Shown: piece by piece, positions 12,081 through 17,634 of the stretch
How positions within the stretch are numbered: the first letter of the stretch is position 1
Layout of the letters: the number at the start of each line of letters is the position of its first letter
Assembly (NCBI GenBank): GCA_937921525.1
Contig: CAKZUM010000738.1
Coordinates: forward strand, 1 to 17,634
DNA: 17,634 bases
Reading direction: 5' to 3'
Origin: an uncultured Saprospiraceae bacterium
GTDB taxonomy: Bacteria > Bacteroidota > Bacteroidia > Chitinophagales > Saprospiraceae
The notes under the pieces: generated by a model
The model's input: the letters and a program-made list of their open reading frames with translations, nothing else
The model's database searches: none
Told to the model about the DNA's origin: nothing
Program-made: the position numbers and the translations under genes

Positions 12081-13244
12081 ATGAAATATTTATTCACTAT
12101 TTTATTCATTTTCGTTTGGAGTTTTAATACATGGAGTCAAAAATCAATAGATAGTTTACTCCTACAACATATACAAACTGTACCCCTTGCACTTAAATCA
12201 GATTTGAAGGGATTAACAGAATACTTAATTACACCTGTTCAACGACAAGAAGAAAAACTTAGAAGTATTTATTTGTGGATTATCCATAATATCGAGTATG
12301 ATAATGCGGCAGTTGACAATGAACGAATTAATAAAAACAATGAAGATATTCTAAGAAGAAAAAAAGCCATTTGCTGGGGCTATTCAACACTTTTAAAATC
12401 AATGTGTGAAATTGCTAATATTCCCACAACGGTCATTTCTGGATATGTAAAGACTTCTTTAGATCAAATTCCTTTTTTAAAGTATCCAACACATTCTTGG
12501 AATGCTGCAAAAATTAATGATCGTTGGTATCTATTAGATGCTACTTGGGATAGTGGTTTATTGAATAATCAAAGTGATTTTTATGAAAAATTTGGAGAAA
12601 AATATTATTGTACTTCTCCTAAAAAGTTCATTATAAATCATTTACCCGCTAGTCCTAAATGGCAATTATTAGATTGCCCTATCTCTATTGAGACGTTTCA
12701 ATTATCAACGGATTCTTTGTTAAGTGCTATTGAAATTAGTGATTGTTCAACTATTACTGATTCTATTACTAATTATGCGGAGTTATCGTATCATGACCAA
12801 CTACTATTAAAAGCGATTAACACGTATCAATTTAATCCAACAGAAGATAATAGAAGAGAGTTGGGTCATACACAAATAGAGTATCAAGAATATCTATCAG
12901 ATTTAGCAGATGCCTTGCAAGCTAATCAAAACATTGATTCTTTATTGATGGTACAAAAACAAATGATCGAATTATGTGAGGTAGCTAATGAATTGACTGA
13001 TTTATTCGATACGCAGTTAGAAAATTGTGCTTATAATTATTTCAATTATGCGGTGGCTTTATCACAAGTCTCCCTAACTCCTGAAAACGAAGAACAACTG
13101 ACCCGAAAAATGCTATTTTATTTTCAGCAAGCTTCTCAACAGTTAGAAGCATTGCCCCAAAATATATTTACGGAACAAGCTATCGAGCAGAGTAAATCCT
13201 ATCGTGACTATTTACAGAAACGCTTGTCCGCAATAGAAAATTAA
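12081..13244 (+). CDS. exported transglutaminase-like protein
   Basis: A 387-aa protein with a signal peptide (1-20, ending Trp-Ser-Gln) and a transglutaminase-like core in the first half. The papain-type triad is visible: C98 in 'AICWGYSTLLKSMC', H138 in 'THSWNAAKI' and D153 in 'LLDATWDSG', with the usual 'DRWYLLDATWD' context. Residues about 48-72 ('ITPVQRQEEKLRSIYLWIIHNIEYD') match the helix preceding the core. The C-terminal half (about 200-387) is helical and rich in Gln, Glu and Leu, without a recognised domain. It probably acts in the periplasm as a thiol protease or amidase or as a protein-modifying enzyme; the exact activity is unknown. It follows the winged-helix gene by 78 bp and could share its transcript. 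A terminator follows about 60 bp downstream. Confidence 0.85.
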   Translation: MKYLFTILFIFVWSFNTWSQKSIDSLLLQHIQTVPLALKSDLKGLTEYLITPVQRQEEKLRSIYLWIIHNIEYDNAAVDNERINKNNEDILRRKKAICWGYSTLLKSMCEIANIPTTVISGYVKTSLDQIPFLKYPTHSWNAAKINDRWYLLDATWDSGLLNNQSDFYEKFGEKYYCTSPKKFIINHLPASPKWQLLDCPISIETFQLSTDSLLSAIEISDCSTITDSITNYAELSYHDQLLLKAINTYQFNPTEDNRRELGHTQIEYQEYLSDLADALQANQNIDSLLMVQKQMIELCEVANELTDLFDTQLENCAYNYFNYAVALSQVSLTPENEEQLTRKMLFYFQQASQQLEALPQNIFTEQAIEQSKSYRDYLQKRLSAIEN

Positions 13245-13305
13245 ATGAGTCATTAAAATATATAGAGTCTTGGCGTTTTCCCCCCACCGTCAGGATCACT
13301 ATCTA

Positions 13306-13337
13306 GGCGGGTAGCTTTGCTATCCGCCTTTTTATTT
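13306..13337 (+). terminator. Rho-independent terminator after the transglutaminase-like gene
   Basis: GGCGGGTAGC (13306-13315), loop TTT, GCTATCCGCC (13319-13328): nine Watson-Crick pairs and one G-T pair, followed by TTTTTATTT. It is the clearest intrinsic terminator in the window and separates the 10848-13244 gene group from the FKBP gene. Confidence 0.88.
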
Positions 13338-13364
13338 CCCTTAGGGTAAACCAAGCAGTTACAA

Positions 13365-13398
13365 CTAATTTCAGACTACCTTCTAATTTCAGACTACC
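13365..13398 (+). repeat. tandem direct repeat, 16-bp unit, period 18
   Basis: CTAATTTCAGACTACC occurs at 13365-13380 and again at 13383-13398, separated by TT. It lies about 90 bp upstream of the FKBP start. It could be a recent slippage duplication or a duplicated binding site. Confidence 0.9.
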
Positions 13399-13485
13399 CT
13401 ATCTTGTTAATTTTTTACTAATTGTATACAAACCTTCATAAGTGGTATCAAATTTGGACGTTTAGATATAAGAAAAAAAATTACT

Positions 13486-14406
13486 ATGATTTTAAGGACT
13501 ATTTTTTTTAGTATACTATTTTGTTGCTTCGCACATCTTGGATTTGCTCAAAGTGCCTCTATTGATGCTTTTTTAACGGATAAAAATATCCAAACAAAGC
13601 AGGCCTATGGTCTATACTATCAGTTAGATAAAAAAGGAACTGGTACTACGCCCAAAAAAGGAGACTATGTGATGCTGAATTTTACCGCCAAATTATTAGA
13701 TGGAACCATATTCGAAGAGTCTGATCCAACGGCCCCATTTGTTTTTCAACTAGGATACAATCAAGTTATTAGAGGTTGGGATTTAGGAACTACTCTTTTC
13801 CCTGTTGGAAGTAAAGGCACACTTTATATTCCTTCCAATATGGGTTACGGAAAAAGAGGTGCAGGTACTACTGTACCGCCCAATACTGATCTAATTTATG
13901 ACATAGAAGTTGTTAAAATTCTTAATAATAAAGAGTACAACGATTATATGCTAGATTTAGAAAAAAAGGAACAAATCGCTTATCAAAAGAAAATAAAAGA
14001 ACAATTTATCACCGACAAAAAGCGGATTCAAGAATATGCTTTGAATAATAAATTAAGGACTAAACGAACTAATTCTGGCTTAAGCTATGTCATAACGAAA
14101 GCAGGCAAAGGTGATTTAGCACAACCAGGAGATGAACTACAAGTACAATATGAGGGTTTCTTAACGGATGGTAATCCTTTTGAAAAAACAAAAGCCGCTC
14201 CTTTTTCGTTTACCTTAGGCAAAGGAAAAGTGATAGAGGGTTGGGAAGAAGGCTTGCAATTTTTTAATAAAGGAAGTGAAGGTATCTTATTAGTTCCTTC
14301 AAAATTAGCCTATGGCCCGAGGCCTATTTATGAAAAAGGGGTCTCCGTTCCTGCTAATTCTGTATTGGTTTTTAAAATTAAAGTGTTAGATTTGAAGAGA
14401 GGTTAG
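13486..14406 (+). CDS. exported FKBP-type peptidyl-prolyl isomerase with two FKBP domains
   Basis: A 306-aa protein with a signal peptide (1-22, ending Phe-Ala-Gln) and two FKBP domains joined by a charged helical linker (about 148-192). Domain 1 (about 42-147) has 'LDGTIFEES', 'VIRGWDLG' (W98) and 'SNMGYGKRG' (Y121). Domain 2 (about 195-304) has 'TDGNPFEKT', 'VIEGWEEG' (W253) and 'SKLAYGPR' (Y276). The Trp and Tyr lining the proline pocket are therefore present twice. The Asp normally following the Phe of 'FD' is Glu in both domains, so activity may differ from FKBP12. It should assist folding of exported proteins in the periplasm. The EEP gene starts 61 bp downstream in the same direction and is probably co-transcribed. 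Confidence 0.93.
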   Translation: MILRTIFFSILFCCFAHLGFAQSASIDAFLTDKNIQTKQAYGLYYQLDKKGTGTTPKKGDYVMLNFTAKLLDGTIFEESDPTAPFVFQLGYNQVIRGWDLGTTLFPVGSKGTLYIPSNMGYGKRGAGTTVPPNTDLIYDIEVVKILNNKEYNDYMLDLEKKEQIAYQKKIKEQFITDKKRIQEYALNNKLRTKRTNSGLSYVITKAGKGDLAQPGDELQVQYEGFLTDGNPFEKTKAAPFSFTLGKGKVIEGWEEGLQFFNKGSEGILLVPSKLAYGPRPIYEKGVSVPANSVLVFKIKVLDLKRG

Positions 14407-14467
14407 TTATAGAGATCAGCGGTCAGATCGTCCTAGTTAGCTTGATAGCCCCTATAGATAAAAACAA

Positions 14468-15511
14468 ATGCTTCGAACATTCTTCTTATTACTAAATATA
14501 GGCTGTGCGTTGTTGTTGACACTAACCTATATTATTCCCTATCTTAATCCACTAGAGATTAGGAGGATACCACTATTAGGCTTATTCTACCCTATTTTAA
14601 TCTTAACAAACATACTATTTATAGTTGGTTGGACTTTCACTAAAATCAATCGTCAGTATGTGCTATTATCATTAGTTGCCATCTTATTGGGTATTCAACA
14701 TTTAGGGGCAATAATAGGTACTTCTTATTTCAATACATCAAACATTCCAAATAAAGAAGGAACTACAATCAGTTCTTATAATGTCAAAAATTTCGATGAT
14801 ATTGCGCTCACCAACAGACAATTCCAGCCAGAGGCTATAAAAAATATTATTAAACATCTTGGAGATAGTCAATATTTATGTGCCCAAGAGGTCGATTATG
14901 ATAGTCATATGATGATGGTTAAGGAATTACAATTTCCACATTCTTTTGGCAATAAAGGAACTAGGATTTTTTCTAAAATCCCTTTTATCAATACTGGGCA
15001 AATTAAGTTTGAAGATTCTATAAATTCTTGTTCTTGGGCTGATGTACCTGTTGAGAACAAAATCGTTCGATTGTATAATGTGCATCTGGAATCTAACCAT
15101 ATAACTAAAGCCGCAAATGTAATGATTGATCGAAAAAAACATAGCTTCAAGGAAAGAGTCCATTTGCTAAAGAAGATGTTCGTTCAATATGCTTATAGGA
15201 GTAGAAAGCGAGTGCAGCAAACAGACAAATTGCTACAACATATTAATGAAAGTCCGTACCCTGTAATTGTCTGTGGAGATTTTAATGACTCCCCTATCTC
15301 TTATATATACAATAAGTTTACGAATCAATTAACCGATGGCTTTATGGAGCAAGGAAGAGGCCTTGGATTCTCTTTCCGAGGAAACATTCCGTTTCTTAGA
15401 ATCGATTATATTCTAGCTGATGATCGTTTGCATTTTCAAAACTACCAGACTATTAAAGATCTTACTTATTCTGACCATTTTCCTATTACTGCTGATATTA
15501 GTATTCCTTAG
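14468..15511 (+). CDS. membrane-anchored endonuclease/exonuclease/phosphatase-family protein
   Basis: A 347-aa protein with about three N-terminal TM segments (roughly 4-26, 35-57, 63-85), then an EEP-superfamily (DNase I-like) domain. Catalytic residues are all visible: N105 in 'SSYNVKNF', E141 in 'AQEVDYD', H206 in 'YNVHLES', D271/N273 in 'CGDFNDSP', D313 in 'RIDYILA' and D336-H337 in 'YSDHFPI'. It is a metal-dependent phosphodiesterase facing the periplasm or cytoplasm; whether it cleaves DNA, phospholipid head groups or another phosphodiester is not determinable. This anchored layout is common in Bacteroidota. It starts 61 bp after the FKBP gene with no terminator between, suggesting one transcript. 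Confidence 0.9.
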   Translation: MLRTFFLLLNIGCALLLTLTYIIPYLNPLEIRRIPLLGLFYPILILTNILFIVGWTFTKINRQYVLLSLVAILLGIQHLGAIIGTSYFNTSNIPNKEGTTISSYNVKNFDDIALTNRQFQPEAIKNIIKHLGDSQYLCAQEVDYDSHMMMVKELQFPHSFGNKGTRIFSKIPFINTGQIKFEDSINSCSWADVPVENKIVRLYNVHLESNHITKAANVMIDRKKHSFKERVHLLKKMFVQYAYRSRKRVQQTDKLLQHINESPYPVIVCGDFNDSPISYIYNKFTNQLTDGFMEQGRGLGFSFRGNIPFLRIDYILADDRLHFQNYQTIKDLTYSDHFPITADISIP

Positions 15512-15809
15512 AGTAAATAATAGAAAGATATATACAAGTTTACGGCGCACACCACGTTAGTCATCCGACGGCAACTTTATGAGGTTACCGCTTTTATTTC
15601 TGACGGTCTATATACAAAGAATCAAGCATAGTAGAATAAACGGCCACTTAATTCTCCATCCACCTCCAACAAAGCACTACTTCCTTCCGTTTTATGTAAT
15701 AGGTGCATTATTTGCATCCTGTTTATGAAGTTAACTACTTTTTAAGTTACGATATGGGAATATACTCGTCAGACTAGGAGTATGTTCCTAACTACCAAAC
15801 TAAATTATT
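15512..15809. other. 298-bp intergenic region after the EEP gene
   Basis: No gene is seen. The first 90 bp hold the terminator-like hairpin at 15569-15599 within a slightly GC-richer patch. The rest shows no clear repeat or consensus promoter, although it must contain the promoter for the lipoprotein at 15810. Confidence 0.5.
15569..15599 (+). terminator. possible weak terminator after the EEP gene
   Basis: CGGCAAC (15569-15575) pairs with GTTACCG (15584-15590) with one mismatch around an 8-nt loop. It is followed by CTTTTATTT. The stem is short and the T-run broken, so this is tentative. Confidence 0.4.
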
Positions 15810-16601
15810 ATGAAAATATCCATGTCCTATATACTTCCAGCAATAGGTGTTTTACTAATGTTCCTTACTTTTTCTTGTAAATCGAAGCAAAAAGCACAAG
15901 TGGAATCTGCAGTAAAAAAGGACCTAACAGAGCAAGAAATAAGAGCCTTACCAAAAATCATAGCGTATTCTAAGTCCCCTTGTTATGGACGTTGTCCTAC
16001 TTTCAAAATGACGGTATACCAAGATGGTTGGACCATATTTGAAGGAAAACGCTTTACTGTAGTCGAAGATACACTCGTTATGCAATTGACCCCAGCACAG
16101 TTAGCTACTTTGACGGAGCAATGCGACAAGGCGGATATTTGGTCGGCAGAAAAATCTTACGGGATGCGTATCCAAGATTTACCAACGACTACAGTACACC
16201 TATACGAAGGCGGAAAAGATAAAGCAATCCAATGGAGAGCTAGACAACCAGAACGCCTGAAAAATTTTGATAAGCAAATGATGGGTTTTGTAATAGAACA
16301 AGGTTGGGTTGCCCCAAGAAAAGGAGCTGATAAGCGCAAAAGAGAAGTCTTGCCAGACGTGATAATTGATAATGAGCTAATCATACAAATCGACAATACC
16401 AAAGAAGCTACCGAATGGGCCCTTACCTATAAGCAGTATGGTATGCAACTAAAGAAGCCCATTTCAAAATTAGCCAACATGTACTTATTTACTTTTGATG
16501 TAGAGGCAATAGATTCTAAAAAAATGTTAGCACTAATGAAGGAAGATAAGAGTGTAAAGCGGGTGGAATTTAACAAGCGAATGCAGCAAAGAACGAGGTA
16601 A
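15810..16601 (+). CDS. DUF6438 lipoprotein with C-terminal subtilase-propeptide-like domain
   Basis: A 263-aa probable lipoprotein: hydrophobic segment 7-22 followed by Cys23 in 'FLTFSCKSK' (the -3 position is not the classical Leu). Residues about 47-165 fit DUF6438: 'SKSPCYGRCPTFKMTVYQDG', with C58 and C62, and the 'G-x-x-x-F-E-G' strand after it; function of that family is unknown. The last part (188-261) looks like the I9/fervidolysin-type propeptide found before subtilases: 'NELIIQI', 'ALTYKQYGMQLKKPIS', 'NMYLFTFD', 'MKEDKSVKRVEFN'. No protease domain follows, and the gene stops right after this domain. Stand-alone I9 domains can inhibit subtilases, so a periplasmic or cell-surface inhibitor role is possible but inferred. 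It stands alone between two long intergenic regions. Confidence 0.75.
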   Translation: MKISMSYILPAIGVLLMFLTFSCKSKQKAQVESAVKKDLTEQEIRALPKIIAYSKSPCYGRCPTFKMTVYQDGWTIFEGKRFTVVEDTLVMQLTPAQLATLTEQCDKADIWSAEKSYGMRIQDLPTTTVHLYEGGKDKAIQWRARQPERLKNFDKQMMGFVIEQGWVAPRKGADKRKREVLPDVIIDNELIIQIDNTKEATEWALTYKQYGMQLKKPISKLANMYLFTFDVEAIDSKKMLALMKEDKSVKRVEFNKRMQQRTR

Positions 16602-17314
16602 TAAACATCAAATGAGGGGTCGGGAAAAATACCCCAACGAGGAGAACTTGCATTTCATAGTGTAACTTAGTGCAAGAGTTTATAACTCTCGTTGAGGTAC
16701 GAAGATGTCCTTAAATCGGTTATGCTGCTGATGGCAAGACATAAAGTATCCATCATGTCAGCGTTTAGGATGGCCTTACTTAAAAAATTAAATCTTTAAG
16801 TTAGTCCTGCCTATAGAATATGGTCATTGTTGACGTAATTATAGATAAGGCTAGGTAATCCCAAATGGTGTAAATTCATGTTATTCATAGTACTACTTAC
16901 TATTAGAGCACGAATTTTTTTTGAATGTCGAAGTTGTAGAAAGAAATGTTCTTAAAGGGAAAGGATATTTTTATGGATCATCATGTCGTAAATCTGCTGC
17001 TAAGGTATAAATATTTAATCAACTCACCATATATTTTAAAAAAAAGTTTCGTTTAAATGGATATTTTTTTGCTCTATTTAAACACACTTTATGTTTTATA
17101 AAATATATTTTATTCTGTTTTTCAAAACCTTATTTCTATTTTATTTTAAAATATTTGTATATAAATAAATATTTTATTTTAACGAAAAAGTTTTCAACGG
17201 CTACTTTTCCCTATCTGATAGTCGGATTCATTAAATTTGCCATAAACTATTATGAAGCTGTTGCCTCTATAAGCAAACAGCCAATTCTTGTCACTTAGAA
17301 AACAAATAATTACA
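16602..17314. other. 713-bp intergenic region, very AT-rich in its second half
   Basis: No convincing gene; the longest plus-strand frame seen (from 16973) is about 27 codons. It starts with a structured element (16632-16697). From about 17020 to 17190 the DNA is almost pure A/T with palindromes: GTTTAAAT (17051-17058)/ATTTAAAC (17076-17083) and the perfect 16-bp ATAAAATATATTTTAT (17098-17113). This probably includes the upstream control region of the GlsB-like gene, but no consensus promoter could be fixed. Confidence 0.55.
16632..16697 (+). repeat. structured element downstream of the DUF6438 lipoprotein
   Basis: CCCCAACGAG (16632-16641) pairs with CTCGTTGAGG (16688-16697) with one mismatch, enclosing about 46 nt. 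Inside, AGAGTT-TAT-AACTCT (16675-16689) forms a perfect 6-bp hairpin that overlaps the closing arm by two bases, so the two pairings compete at that point. It begins 30 bp after the stop at 16601. There is no T-run, so it is not a classical terminator. Confidence 0.55.
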
Positions 17315-17634
17315 ATGGGTATTCTTGATAATTTTAATAATCCTGATATTACTAACATTTTTGTTATGGTAGTGGTCGGCTCTATTTCTGGAGCTTTAGC
17401 TGCTCGTATCATGTCTGGAGATTCATTTGGCTTTGTTATTAATTCCATCTTGGGTATTGCGGGAGCAGTCATTGGTGGGTATATCTTTCAGCAACTCAAT
17501 ATTACTCCTGGCTCTGGTATTGTAAAAATTGTATCGGATACCTTTGGTGTAAATCTCCCTGAGAATATTGTAGGAATGATTGTATCGGCTACGCTCGGCG
17601 CAGTTATTATTCTTTGGATCACTCGGATATTTCG
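17315..17634 (+). CDS. GlsB/YeaQ/YmgE-like stress-response membrane protein (partial)
   Basis: The reading frame starts at ATG 17315 and is open to the window edge (106 codons, no stop). It has three hydrophobic segments (about 15-31, 38-57, 86-104) with Gly-rich packing motifs: 'VGSISGALAARIMSGDSFG' and 'INSILGIAGAVIGGYIF'. These match the transglycosylase-associated/GlsB family of small inner-membrane proteins linked to stress. Family members are usually about 80-90 aa; this one has an insert of about 28 residues ('LNITPGSG...NLPENIVG') between the second and third segments and may be longer still. The start is preceded by an A-rich leader and a long AT-rich region. The C-terminus lies outside the window. 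Confidence 0.8.
   Translation, partial: MGILDNFNNPDITNIFVMVVVGSISGALAARIMSGDSFGFVINSILGIAGAVIGGYIFQQLNITPGSGIVKIVSDTFGVNLPENIVGMIVSATLGAVIILWITRIF

Noticed and set aside
17194..17472. Minus-strand open frame at the right edge
   Set aside because: It overlaps the plus-strand GlsB-like gene, whose membrane segments and family motifs are clear.

Overview
The window looks like a piece of a Bacteroidota chromosome, most likely a marine Saprospiraceae/Lewinella-type organism. This is inferred from AT-rich DNA, A-rich leaders without strong Shine-Dalgarno sequences, many genes for exported proteins with signal peptides ending in Ala-Gln, and families typical of the phylum: an HTH_34-type winged-helix protein beside a membrane protein, a DUF6438 lipoprotein, a matrixin-type protease with the Bacteroidota 'LL.-DG-.IVD-DG' module, and tandem FKBPs. 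No phage, integrase, transposase, tRNA, rRNA or CRISPR array was seen. The assignment rests on pattern recognition, not on a database search.

Layout. Positions 1-264 hold palindromes but no confident gene. On the minus strand follow rlmF (23S rRNA m6A1618 methyltransferase, 265-1227) and a HAD phosphatase (1414-2106), separated by four long-stem hairpins in tandem. A small low-complexity secreted protein (2255-2737, plus) converges on a large secreted zinc metalloprotease with two C-terminal dockerin-like repeats (2910-5171, minus). After a 543-bp divergent gap comes a plus-strand run of three exported amidohydrolase-family genes (5715-10402). The middle one keeps a complete metal site; the outer two have lost it. 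They are separated by palindromic elements and end at a heptamer repeat and a terminator.

From 10403 to 10847 lies a repeat-rich intergenic region with an inverted copy of the 1243-1289 repeat and a C-rich, nearly G-free stretch that could form a G-quadruplex on the other strand. Then come a six-TM membrane protein, an HTH_34-type regulator and an exported transglutaminase-like protein (10848-13244), a tandem FKBP isomerase and a membrane-anchored EEP-family phosphodiesterase (13486-15511), and a lipoprotein that joins DUF6438 to a subtilase-propeptide-like domain (15810-16601). The last gene, from 17315, is a GlsB/YeaQ-like stress membrane protein cut by the window edge, preceded by 713 bp of partly extremely AT-rich DNA.

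Functionally the window is mostly housekeeping and envelope genes rather than a defence or mobile island. The most unusual points are: (i) the amidohydrolase trio with one apparent enzyme and two apparent pseudoenzymes; (ii) the DUF6438 plus I9-like fusion, a possible protease-inhibitor lipoprotein; (iii) a dense set of intergenic hairpins, mostly with long stems and 3-nt loops, including a dispersed 47-bp double hairpin whose two copies differ by a compensatory base-pair change.
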